From KBS-96 sp963722585 (GTDB taxonomy: Bacteria; Acidobacteriota; Terriglobia; Bryobacterales; Bryobacteraceae): 64,000 bases of DNA. The notes below the pieces were generated by a model. That model had not been told where the DNA came from, ran no database searches, and worked only from the letters and a program-made list of their open reading frames with translations. The DNA lies in assembly GCA_963722585.1 (NCBI GenBank), contig CAVRNU010000014.1:124001-188000 (forward strand). Reading direction: 5' to 3'. Numbering within the stretch: position 1 is the first letter of the stretch; every line of letters begins with the position of its first letter. Positions 44,917-52,351 of this stretch are shown here, in pieces. Made by a program: the position numbers and the translations under genes.

Positions 44917-44950
44917 CATATCTTAGCTAATTTGGGTTAGCTAAGATATG
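44917..44950. promoter_or_regulatory. 14-bp perfect palindrome upstream of the antitoxin pseudogene
   Basis: Bases 44917-44930 (CATATCTTAGCTAA) and 44937-44950 (TTAGCTAAGATATG) are perfect inverted repeats around TTTGGG. Each arm contains the octamer TTAGCTAA, itself a palindrome, so the site offers two direct copies as well. It lies 14 bases before the GTG of the disrupted Phd/VapB gene, where such antitoxins bind to repress their operon. It also faces the DUF2339 start. Confidence 0.5.
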
Positions 44951-44963
44951 AAAACGAAGCGTC

Positions 44964-44986
44964 GTGACGATTCATCAGGCTAAGAC
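44964..44986 (+). pseudogene. Phd/VapB antitoxin, 5' fragment cut by insertion element
   Basis: GTG 44964 encodes VTIHQAK and the first two bases of the next codon. The IS4-type element starts directly after. Joining this to 48425 across one copy of the 9-bp duplication gives VTIHQAKTNLSHLIQKASSG, the standard N-terminus of Phd/YefM-type VapB antitoxins. The insertion thus separates promoter and first seven codons from the rest of the gene. Confidence 0.7.
44978..44986 (+). repeat. Target site duplication, left copy
   Basis: GGCTAAGAC immediately precedes the left inverted repeat and is repeated at 48416-48424 after the right end. Nine bases is within the range for IS4-family elements. It also marks the exact point at which the antitoxin gene was cut. 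Confidence 0.85.
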
Positions 44987-44995
44987 CAATACTGT

Positions 44996-45418
44996 TCACT
45001 TAACAATCCTGATCTGCTTGGAGTGGTCGATTCGGCAAATGCGCTGCGGCTTACGTGGACGCAGCGGATAGCTGCTCATTTTTCGCTTTACCCCGCGAGG
45101 GTTGAGGCGATTGCGACTGGAACTGACCCGCTCTTGCAGGATCTCCTGGAGTACAGCTTCATGAAAGGCCTTTCTTTGCCGAGGGGGGAATAGCGGCGAA
45201 GCGGGGCATGCGCCGTTGGACGACGTGGACGGCATGAACAAAAGAGAGCCAGTCCGGATCCTCGTCGGCCTGCAGCGCGGCTTCGTGCATCAAGCCGCGA
45301 ATGGCGAAGTGCGCCATCAGCAAGCCGTAGAATTCTTGTTTCACCAGTTCGGGCGTCTTGCTCCGTAACACAATCTGGGCACCGCGCAAGTGGGTTTTTA
45401 ATTCGTCCAAGGCGGTTT
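44996..45418 (-). pseudogene. IS4 transposase, 3' exon (frameshifted near the end)
   Basis: From 45418 the frame encodes (E)TALDELKTHLRGAQIVLRSK and on to RRMPRFAAIPP: the end of the YREK signature and the C-terminal domain. At a C6 tract at about 45182-45188 the frame then runs to a stop at 45159 (SAKKGLS). One base fewer there would give PPRQRKAFHEAVLQEILQER and carry on to the normal family ending HSKQIRIVK, stopping at 44996 inside the inverted repeat. The C-terminus is therefore broken by one base or by a base-count error in the C tract. Confidence 0.8.
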
Positions 45419-45477
45419 GTCGGGTAAAGGACTGGCGCGGTGACGATTTCTCGTTCCGTCTCCAATCCCTCCCCATA

Positions 45478-45511
45478 AGAACTGCTCGTGAGGTTTTCCC
45501 TCAAGCAGCTC
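45478..45511 (-). ncRNA. Group II intron domain V
   Basis: A 34-base hairpin: lower stem GAGCTGCT pairing with AGCAGTTC, a two-base CG bulge, upper stem TGAGG/CCTCA and a GAAA-containing loop. The catalytic AGC triad sits in the 5' strand of the lower stem. Size, bulge position and triad match domain V, the catalytic heart of group II introns. It lies about 55 bases after the RT stop and about 60 bases before the 3' splice site, leaving the right room for domain VI. Confidence 0.85.
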
Positions 45512-45565
45512 ACCCAGTAAGTTTCAGCGAAAGGGTTATGGGTCCTGTCGGGTTAACAACGACTT

Positions 45566-46873
45566 TCACTCGAAAGTCTCCACCCCAGGGAGCGGCTGGA
45601 TTTCCCAGTCCCAATACAGCCCCAGTACATCGTAGAGATACTCGTTACTCCATCGTCGCCAGCCTACGCTCGACTTTCGCCGCCGTTTCCGTCGCGTTAG
45701 CAGGGTACGGACCTTCATCTCGACGTAATCGCGAACCTCGCTAAAGGCACGACTGGCGTTACCTACCCTGAAGTAGTTGACCCATCCGGTAAGCGTGGCA
45801 TTGATCTGCTTCACCACCGCCGGCATCGGGGTTGCACCCCCGCGAGCGATGATGTCGCGTACCTTGGCCTTCACTGCCTGACGGGCTTTCTTTTTCGGGG
45901 TCATCAAGACGAAATATCCTTCCCTCTTACGCTTGCGTACGCGGCGCAGTTCAAATCCAAGGAACCCGAAAGCTTCCCCTTTCAGCGTATCCACCACGTT
46001 GGTTTTCTCCTGGTTCAGTTCCACACCGATCAGTGCAAACTGCTCCTGAAGCCGTTGCAGAGCCCGTTCGGCCCAACCCCGTTTCGTGTGATGGCCGCTG
46101 ATGGTGATGACAATATCATCGGCGAACCGATGATAGTTCACTGCCTCGTAGCTCCCCTCTGCCGTTTTGCAACGGATCGCGTCGAAGTACCAGTCCACCT
46201 CGTTCAGATAGATATTCGCCGCCAGCGGGCTGAACGGTCCCCCTTGCGGGACACCGATACTTCCGCCAGCTTTGATGATCTGCTTTACCAGGTGCAGGAC
46301 CTGCGGGTCCTGGATTCGCTTCGCGATTTTGTCTAGGAGAATCGACTGCCGAATCGTGTCAAAATAGCGCGACAGATCCACATCGATGACCGTCGACATG
46401 CGTCGCATCACACTACGTCTGACTTCCGCCAGTGCGCGATGTGGCGACCGCTTGGGCCGAAATCCATAAGAGTTGGGGCAGAAGTCCGCCTCGAAGACAG
46501 CTTCCAGGATTAGCTTCAATGCACCTTGCACTACGCGGTCGCGGATACAAGGAATCTGAAGCGTTCGCACTTTGCCATTCCCTTTCGGAATTTCCACCCG
46601 GCGGTTCGGCATGGGTTTGTACCTGCCTGTGATGAGGTCTTCCCGCACTTCCCGGAGAAACGTAGATAGATCATCCGACTCGATGGCCGAGAAGCTCTGA
46701 CCATCAATGCCCGGAGCACCGCCGTTCCTCTTGGCTATCCGGTAGGCCTCCTCGAGGGTCTCGATTTTCGTGATGTGCACGAACAGACCCCAGAAGCGAT
46801 GCGTCTTTTCAGACTTCGCCTTTCGATAGATCCGCCGCCGCAGCTCCTGCAGACTACCGGGTGCCTTTGTCAT
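45566..46873 (-). CDS. ltrA: Group II intron reverse transcriptase/maturase
   Basis: A 435-residue protein that would help the intron fold and splice and copy it during mobility. RT blocks are intact: GGAPGIDGQSF (RT0/1), KVRTLQIPCIRDRVVQGALK, YGFRPKRSPHRALAEVR, VIDVDLSRYFDTI, GVPQGGPFSPLAANIYLNEVD, and the catalytic YHRFADDIVI with FADD in place of YADD. The GIIM maturase domain follows (ATLTGWVNYFRVGNASRAF) and the protein ends with a basic segment. No HNH endonuclease domain is present, so retrohoming would need another primer source such as the replication fork. It starts ATG 46873 within intron domain IV. Confidence 0.94.
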   Translation of the reverse strand: MTKAPGSLQELRRRIYRKAKSEKTHRFWGLFVHITKIETLEEAYRIAKRNGGAPGIDGQSFSAIESDDLSTFLREVREDLITGRYKPMPNRRVEIPKGNGKVRTLQIPCIRDRVVQGALKLILEAVFEADFCPNSYGFRPKRSPHRALAEVRRSVMRRMSTVIDVDLSRYFDTIRQSILLDKIAKRIQDPQVLHLVKQIIKAGGSIGVPQGGPFSPLAANIYLNEVDWYFDAIRCKTAEGSYEAVNYHRFADDIVITISGHHTKRGWAERALQRLQEQFALIGVELNQEKTNVVDTLKGEAFGFLGFELRRVRKRKREGYFVLMTPKKKARQAVKAKVRDIIARGGATPMPAVVKQINATLTGWVNYFRVGNASRAFSEVRDYVEMKVRTLLTRRKRRRKSSVGWRRWSNEYLYDVLGLYWDWEIQPLPGVETFE

Positions 46874-47392
46874 CTCACCCCTGCCTCGCCTTAACGCACG
46901 GAGTACTCACCGGTCCGGGCCCTTCCCTCCGGACGCGTTTTGCTGCACGTCCATCGACAGTACTGCGACCCGATCCGTCACCCTGATGCCTATGCACGCA
47001 CTTCCCGCTCGCGGTTATAGCGAGCATCTCCTCGGCGAGCTTTCTTCGCCGGGCACCGAGGGCTTCTCCAGTTTCCACATCGTCCTTCACACCATGTCGC
47101 CGCTGATACCCCGCCGGTGAGAACTGCCGTATCGGACTCGTTTCGGCCAGTTCTTGTTGCTTTCGCGCGTTATAGACCGTCTCAGCCACCGGAGATTCGT
47201 GTAACGAGGCTACTTCTACGTTCACTGCACGTTGCAACCTGGTGCGTTGCGCATACTCCTTTCCGAGCATGTTGTCGGAGGGCTCCGCCGTCTTGCTTTC
47301 GCGCCACGACGCCTCCCCAGCTACGAGGCCTGAGTCTTTTAGCCTCGGTCGGTCTCTCACCGACTGGACTATGTGTCCTTTTCTGGACACGC

Positions 47393-48353
47393 CTATTTCC
47401 CAGCGCTCGTGATACAAGGCCGCCAGTTCTTTGGCAGGAGCCTGTTTGGGATCCAGAATGGTGGTGATCAGCCGATAGACCGGCTCGGCATCCGGCACAT
47501 CTTTCAAGCGGTACTCGATCACGCGCACGACGATCGCCTTGCGTCGATTCCGGCGATCGGAAATACAAAGATAGAGACGGCTGAGATAGGACCCGTCCGG
47601 CAAGCGCCGATCGATCTCCAGGCGCGCATTCTGGCGTATGCGCCACAGTAAATCCGCTCCTGTCTGGGCCGCCGCCTGCCAGAGTTGGTAGCCCGGAAAG
47701 AAGCGGTCGGCCAGACACAGCATGCCCTTCTGCAAAGCCGGTATCACCTGCTGAGCCAGCGTGATTTCATCGGTGGCATACGGCGCCACCTGCGCAGCCC
47801 ACAACACATGCGTTCCATTCTCCAACAGGCCGACAAAGCGCAGTTTGGGGAAGGCACTCGCTCCGCGACTGGCGCCAGGCCTGCCAAAAGCCGCTTCGTT
47901 TTCCGCAGTGTCGGCCACATCTAGCGTGCTGCCGTCCAGACTGACCAGCCGCCAGTCGTGATACCAAGCCCCCTTCGTCCGGCACTCGGCCATCGGAGCG
48001 ACCACCGATTCATACAGCGCCTTCACGGGCTCCACGCCCACCCGGCTGCGCGCCTGCGAAATGCCCGACTTGCCGGCCACCTTCACCGCCGCAGACGGAT
48101 CCAGCAGCCACTGCACTCCTTCTAACAAACAGCGCAGCACCTCGCGATAAGAGGACTGCATATACAAGGCCAACGCGATGACGTAGTACACCACCACGTG
48201 TGCCGGCAGATCGCGTTCCCGCACACTGGCGCGGCCGGTTTTCTCCAACACGTCGCGCACTTTTTCCAGCGGGAAAAACTTGGCAATTACCCCCAGGCTG
48301 ATGTAGTCGGTAATGCGACTGCCAGCCGGCAACGTTGCGATGGTTCGCGCCAT
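47393..48353 (-). CDS. IS4-family transposase, 5' exon (interrupted by group II intron)
   Basis: From ATG 48353, 320 codons plus one base encode the transposase up to YHERWEI. The DDE residues are visible: Asp in RLVSLDGSTLDVAD and Asp in MLCLADRFFPGYQLW. The Y-(2)-R-(3)-E-(6)-K signature begins with Y-H-E-R-W-E-I, and the Glu codon is cut after its first base. Read through, the frame runs 171 codons into the intron (to 46875) as meaningless sequence. The intact transposase would have about 460 residues. Without splicing the product lacks the catalytic Glu and is inactive. Confidence 0.88.
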
Positions 48354-48394
48354 TCCGCACTCTCCTGTCTAAAAACAGGATACCGCAGAAATGT

Positions 48395-48424
48395 TTGTTA
48401 AGTGAACAGTATTGTGGCTAAGAC
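48395..48424 (-). repeat. Right inverted repeat and target duplication of the IS4 element
   Basis: 48395-48414 is the exact complement of 44987-45006; 48416-48424 repeats GGCTAAGAC. Position 48415 (T) is a single unpaired base between them. The repeat end also supplies a GTG (48402) in frame with the antitoxin remnant, giving VNSIVAKTNLSHLIQ, so a new N-terminus could be translated. Confidence 0.85.
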
Positions 48425-48618
48425 TAATCTTTCACACTTGATTCAGAAAGCTTCCAGCGGGGAAGAAATAATCGCGCGGTTCAAAGCCAGTCGCCCGGCT
48501 CGTGCCGTTTGGCGAGACAAAAGGGAAACGGCAACCAGGCTCACTGAAAGGCAAATTAGTCGTTGGACGCGAGTTTTTCGAACCTCTGCTGGCTGATGAA
48601 CTGTCCACTTGGGAATAG
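48425..48618 (+). pseudogene. Phd/VapB antitoxin, 3' part (frameshifted)
   Basis: The sequence continues TNLSHLIQKASSGEEIIARF from the insertion point. Near 48481-48484 the frame must change to read KPVARLVPFGETKGKRQPGSLKGKLVVGREFFEPLLADELSTWE, ending TAG 48616; this is a clear VapB C-terminus. Left alone, the original frame ends at 48596 with unrelated residues. One base added or lost explains it. With the insertion upstream, the antitoxin is doubly inactivated. Confidence 0.78.
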
Positions 48619-48624
48619 ATATCC

Positions 48625-49012
48625 GTGCAGGCGCTTCTTGATACTCATGCGTTGCTTTGGTGGCTGTCCGACGATCCAGCATTGACGAAACCCGCTCGCA
48701 AAATCATCGTCGAGACGAGAAACGTTGTGTTCGTAAGCGCCTGCCTCGGCCTGGGAGATTGGTACTAAGGTCCGGTTAGGCAAACTACCATCTGCCGCCG
48801 ATCTTGCGGCCGATTTCACTGGCCATCTCGAGCGGGAAGGCTTTCAGATACTGGCAATCTCGGGAGCGCATGCTATTCGCGCCGGCCTGCTCCCTGGCAC
48901 CCACAAAGATCCCCTCGATCGTATGCTCATCGCACAAGCCCAAGCCGAAAATATGCCGATAGTGAGTAATGAAAACCTATTGGACGCGTACGGCGTGCGC
49001 CGCGTATGGTGA
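48625..49012 (+). pseudogene. VapC-like PIN-domain toxin (frameshifted)
   Basis: GTG 48625 opens VQALLDTHALLWWLSDDPAL with the first catalytic Asp of the PIN fold. At about 48735-48738 the frame breaks: removal of one base turns VSACLGLGDWY-stop into VSAASAWEIGTKVRLGKLPS. The rest then reads on to HKDPLDRMLIAQAQAENMPIVSNE and ends YGVRRVW at TGA 49010. All PIN acidic residues are present across the two frames. It follows the antitoxin by six bases. Loss of the toxin explains how loss of the antitoxin is tolerated. Confidence 0.8.
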
Positions 49013-49055
49013 GATCAGACGATTCGCATCGCCGTCCAAAGTTACCCTGGAATTA

Positions 49056-51611
49056 GTGCCCACGCCGCGCCTCTTTCTCATCGATAGCTTCGGCTTCATC
49101 TTTCGCGCCTATCACGCCCGCGCCCGCTCCAAAGCGCCGCCCATGCGCACCTCGACCGGCCTTTCGACCGAAGCGGTGTTCATCTTCCATAACATGCTTC
49201 GTAAGCTGCTCACCGCCTACAAGCCGGAATATATCGCCGCCATTTTCGAATCATCCGAGCCCACCGTCCGCTCACAGGCATTCGCCGAATACAAGGCCAA
49301 CCGCGCCGAAATGCCGCCCGATTTAGGCGAACAGATCCCCTACGTCCGCCGCACTCTCGAAGCCCTCAACATTCCCATCCTCCAGTTCCCTGCCTACGAA
49401 GCCGACGACGTCATCGGAGCCATCGCCTGGAAGAAACCAGCCAAACCGCTCGACATCGTCATCGTCTCGAGCGACAAGGACATGCTTCAGCTTGTCAACG
49501 AGCGCGTCGCCATGCTCAATCCCATGAAGGACGACACCTGGTACGATCCCGCGAAGGTGGAACAGTTCATGGGCGTCAAACCCTCCCAGGTCACCGACCT
49601 TCTTTCGCTGATGGGCGATACGATCGACAACATTCCTGGCGCTCCCGGCATCGGCGAAAAAGGAGCCAGGGATCTCATCGCGCGTTTCGGGTCCGTCGAA
49701 GCGGTGCTGGACCACGCCGCCGAAGTCGAACGCAAAATGTATCGCGAAAGCCTCCAAAATCATCGCGAGCAAATCCTCCTCAGCAAGCAGCTCGCCTCCA
49801 TCCACACCGATATCCCCCTCGAATGGGATCTGGCCGCGCTCAAAACCAAACCACCTGCTATCAGCACCCTGAAACAGCTTTACAAGGAACTCGAGTTCTC
49901 GAGTCTCCTTCGCGAGCTCCCGGCCGAAGACGACAGCCATAAGCGCGATTACGCTTCACTCGAGAGCCTTCCCACACTCGAAGAATGGCTCCGCGAACGC
50001 CCACCCGAGGCGCCGCTTGCCGTCGCGCTCGACACCACAAACTCTTTCCTGGGTGTCTCCTGCCGAGAAGGCGAAGGCCGCGCCATTCCCCTCGCTCTGC
50101 TCGATAGCGTGAAGCCCATTCTCGAGTCGAGCAGCGTCCTCAAAGTCGTTCACGACGCGAAAGCCGCTTCCATCGCCATGCACGCCACCGGAATCCAGGC
50201 GGCCGGCCTGGCGCACGATGTCCTGCTCTATTCGTTCCTGGTCAATGCCGACCCTGGCGGCTGCTCCCTCGAAATCCTGGCCGAGCGCCTCCTCGACCGC
50301 AAGCTCAACGCTGCCGCCGAGCAGCAGGCCGAAACCACTCTCGCTCTCTTCCATATCCTTCGTCCTCAGGTCGAACAGGCAGGACTCGTTCCCGTCTATG
50401 AACAGATCGATCTCCCACTTGCGCCTGTCCTTGCCAGTCTCGAAGAATCCGGCATCCGGATCGATACCGCCGTCCTCTCCGATGTCTCGAAGCGCCTCGA
50501 TTCTGAAATCGAGCAGCTCGCATCGCAAATCTACTCGCTCGCCGGCAAAACGTTCAACATCAACTCGCCTCAGCAGTTAGGCAAAGTTCTTTTCGAAGAC
50601 ATGGGCCTTCCCGCGCCCTTTAAATATGGAAAGGGCAAAGTCATCTCAACCGCCGCAGATATCCTCGAATCTCTCGCTCCCCAATATCCGGTCGTCCAGC
50701 TTGTACTCGATTACCGCCAGGTCGCGAAACTCAAGGGCACCTATGTTGACGCCCTGCCACTTCTGGTCCGCCCCTCGACCGGCCGCCTGCACACCACGTT
50801 CAATCAAGCCGGAGCCGCCACCGGCCGCCTCTCGTCCTCGAATCCCAATCTGCAAAACATCCCCATCCGCACCGAGGCCGGCCGCGAAATCCGTGCTGCC
50901 TTTATTCCCGAAGAAGGCTGGAGCCTCATTACCGCCGACTACTCGCAAATCGAACTCCGGCTGCTCGCTCATTTCTCGCGTGATCCCCTTCTCGTGGATG
51001 CGTTCACCAAAGGCGAGGACATCCACACGCGCACCGCCGCCGAAGTGTTCCACGTCGATCGCTCAATCGTCACTGCCGATATGCGCCGCCGCGCCAAAGC
51101 CGTCAACTTCGGCATCGTTTATGGACAAACGCCTTTCGGCCTCGCTCAACAACTCTCGATCGATCGCAAAGAGGCCGAACTGTACATCCAACGCTATTTC
51201 GAACGCTATTCGGGTGTCCGCGATTTTATTGACAAGACCATCGACGAGGTTCGCCAATCGGGCGTGGCCACAACCCTCTTCGGCCGCCGCCGCCCCATTC
51301 CCGACATGCACAGCCGCAACCCCAGCGCCCGCGGCTTTGCCGAGCGCACAGCCGTCAACACCCCCTTGCAGGGCTCCGCCGCCGACCTTATCAAGCTCGC
51401 CATGATTCGCATTCATCGTCAGCTCGAAGAGAAAAAGATGCAGTCGCGAATGCTCCTCCAGGTTCATGACGAGCTAGTGCTCGAGGCCCCGCCAGACGAA
51501 ACAGACGCCCTGCTCGCTCTCGTCAAAACTGAAATGGAATCGGTTCACCCTCTGTCCGTGCCCCTGCTCGTCGAACTGAGCGCCGGACCAAATTGGAGAG
51601 ACGCCAAATGA
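49056..51611 (+). CDS. polA: DNA polymerase I
   Basis: The frame opens at 48969 inside the toxin remnant; GTG 49056 (VPTPRLFLIDSFGFIFRAYHA) starts at the family N-terminus and gives 851 residues. The 5'-3' nuclease domain (1-290) has IDSFGFIFRAYHA, IVSSDKDMLQLV and LMGDTIDNIPGAPGIGEKGARDL. The 3'-5' exonuclease domain (about 310-470) is degenerate: the DxE pair reads DTTNS. The polymerase domain is complete: motif A ADYSQIELRLLAH near 628, motif B RRRAKAVNFGIVYG near 677, motif C VHDELVLE near 803. It fills Okazaki gaps and repairs DNA; proofreading is probably lost. Confidence 0.95.
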   Translation: MPTPRLFLIDSFGFIFRAYHARARSKAPPMRTSTGLSTEAVFIFHNMLRKLLTAYKPEYIAAIFESSEPTVRSQAFAEYKANRAEMPPDLGEQIPYVRRTLEALNIPILQFPAYEADDVIGAIAWKKPAKPLDIVIVSSDKDMLQLVNERVAMLNPMKDDTWYDPAKVEQFMGVKPSQVTDLLSLMGDTIDNIPGAPGIGEKGARDLIARFGSVEAVLDHAAEVERKMYRESLQNHREQILLSKQLASIHTDIPLEWDLAALKTKPPAISTLKQLYKELEFSSLLRELPAEDDSHKRDYASLESLPTLEEWLRERPPEAPLAVALDTTNSFLGVSCREGEGRAIPLALLDSVKPILESSSVLKVVHDAKAASIAMHATGIQAAGLAHDVLLYSFLVNADPGGCSLEILAERLLDRKLNAAAEQQAETTLALFHILRPQVEQAGLVPVYEQIDLPLAPVLASLEESGIRIDTAVLSDVSKRLDSEIEQLASQIYSLAGKTFNINSPQQLGKVLFEDMGLPAPFKYGKGKVISTAADILESLAPQYPVVQLVLDYRQVAKLKGTYVDALPLLVRPSTGRLHTTFNQAGAATGRLSSSNPNLQNIPIRTEAGREIRAAFIPEEGWSLITADYSQIELRLLAHFSRDPLLVDAFTKGEDIHTRTAAEVFHVDRSIVTADMRRRAKAVNFGIVYGQTPFGLAQQLSIDRKEAELYIQRYFERYSGVRDFIDKTIDEVRQSGVATTLFGRRRPIPDMHSRNPSARGFAERTAVNTPLQGSAADLIKLAMIRIHRQLEEKKMQSRMLLQVHDELVLEAPPDETDALLALVKTEMESVHPLSVPLLVELSAGPNWRDAK

Positions 51612-52237
51612 TTCTGAAACAGAAAGCCGCGGCTTTCACGCTTGCGTTTTTACTCGCGATTCTCGCGGCTTGCTCGAGCAAGCCAAAGGAAGTCGGCCCC
51701 GCTCCTCCCACTTTTCAAGTAAGGTTCAGCACAACCAAGGGTCCCTTCACTGTGCTCGTTCACCGCGACTGGTCTCCTCACGGAGCCGACCGCTTCTATG
51801 AACTGGCGACCCTTCACTACTTCGACGACAACTATTTCTTCCGCGTTTTACCCGGCTTCATCGTTCAGTGGGGCATCAACGGCGATCCCAAAGTGGCCAA
51901 GGACTGGAGTGTCCTTAACATCGCCGACGATCCTCCCAAAGTAAGCAACAAACCCGGGACCGTCACCTTCGCCGCGGCCTCCAGCGCCAACACCCGCAGC
52001 ACACAGGTGTTTATCAACCTCAACAACAACACCCGCCTCGACCCGCAGGGTTTTACCCCATTCGGCGAGGTGTCCGAAGGCATGGACGTGGTCGAAAAGT
52101 TCTACGCCGGTTATGGCGAAGGCCCGCCCACTGGCACAGGCCCCGATCAAAACGCTATTACCGATATCGGTAACCCCTACCTCGAAGAGCATTTCCCGCG
52201 CCTCGACCACATCACCAAAGCACAGGTCCTAAAATAG
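51608..52237 (+). CDS. Lipoprotein cyclophilin-type peptidyl-prolyl isomerase
   Basis: From ATG 51608, which overlaps the polA stop (ATGA), a 209-residue protein. A signal peptide with lipobox LAAC (Cys about 23) indicates membrane anchoring. The cyclophilin fold follows: FSTTKGPFTVLVHRDWSPHGADRFYELATLHYFDDNYFFRVLPGFIVQWG with the catalytic Arg and Phe of FFRVLPGFIVQWG. The rest of the fold includes GTVTFAAASSANTRSTQVFINLNNN, where the family's Gln and Phe are kept, and GFTPFGEVSEGMDVVEKFY. It would assist folding of exported proteins. The link with polA is a shared transcript only. Confidence 0.93.
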   Translation: MILKQKAAAFTLAFLLAILAACSSKPKEVGPAPPTFQVRFSTTKGPFTVLVHRDWSPHGADRFYELATLHYFDDNYFFRVLPGFIVQWGINGDPKVAKDWSVLNIADDPPKVSNKPGTVTFAAASSANTRSTQVFINLNNNTRLDPQGFTPFGEVSEGMDVVEKFYAGYGEGPPTGTGPDQNAITDIGNPYLEEHFPRLDHITKAQVLK

Positions 52238-52264
52238 TTCGGTGGCGCGGGCCTCCGGCCTGCC

Positions 52265-52286
52265 ATGCCGCCATTCCTGGCGGCAT
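52265..52286. terminator. Hairpin after the isomerase gene
   Basis: ATGCCGCC (52265-52272) pairs with GGCGGCAT (52279-52286) over an ATTCCT loop, about 30 bases after the isomerase stop. It is followed by TGTAC, not a T-run, so it may be a weak terminator or a repeat unit like the other GC hairpins here. Confidence 0.4.
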
Positions 52287-52351
52287 TGTACTAACCTAAG
52301 AATTCCAGCGGCTCCAGGCTGAGGCGCACACTCTCAGGGAGGTTACTTACG

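Larger units (their letters stand above)
45419..47392 (-). mobile_element. Group II intron with reverse transcriptase, inserted in the IS4 transposase
   Basis: The 5' end lies at GCGTGTCCAGAAAAGGACAC (47392 downward) and the 3' end at ...TTTACCCGAC (45419). The first hairpin GTGTCC/GGACAC and the structured GC-rich 500 bases before the ORF fit domains I-III. The RT ORF fills domain IV, and domains V and VI follow it. These ends are fixed by the exons: ...GGGAAATAG joined to AAACCGCC restores GAA (Glu) and the transposase frame. If the canonical GUGYG-like GTGTC at 47390 were the true 5' end, the spliced frame would be off by two bases. Confidence 0.85.
44987..48415. mobile_element. IS4-family insertion sequence carrying a group II intron
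   Basis: Perfect 20-bp inverted repeats bound the element: CAATACTGTTCACTTAACAA at 44987-45006 and its complement at 48395-48414. A 9-bp duplication flanks it, with one extra T at the right end. Total length is 3429 bases; without the 1974-base intron it is 1455, the usual size for the family. One transposase gene on the minus strand fills the element and ends inside the left repeat. The transposase is split by the intron and has a frameshift near its end, so the copy is probably not autonomous now. Confidence 0.9.

Noticed and set aside
46875..47390. The 171-codon extension of the transposase ORF
   Set aside because: It is read-through into group II intron domains I-III, not protein: it begins exactly at the intron boundary and has no transposase similarity.
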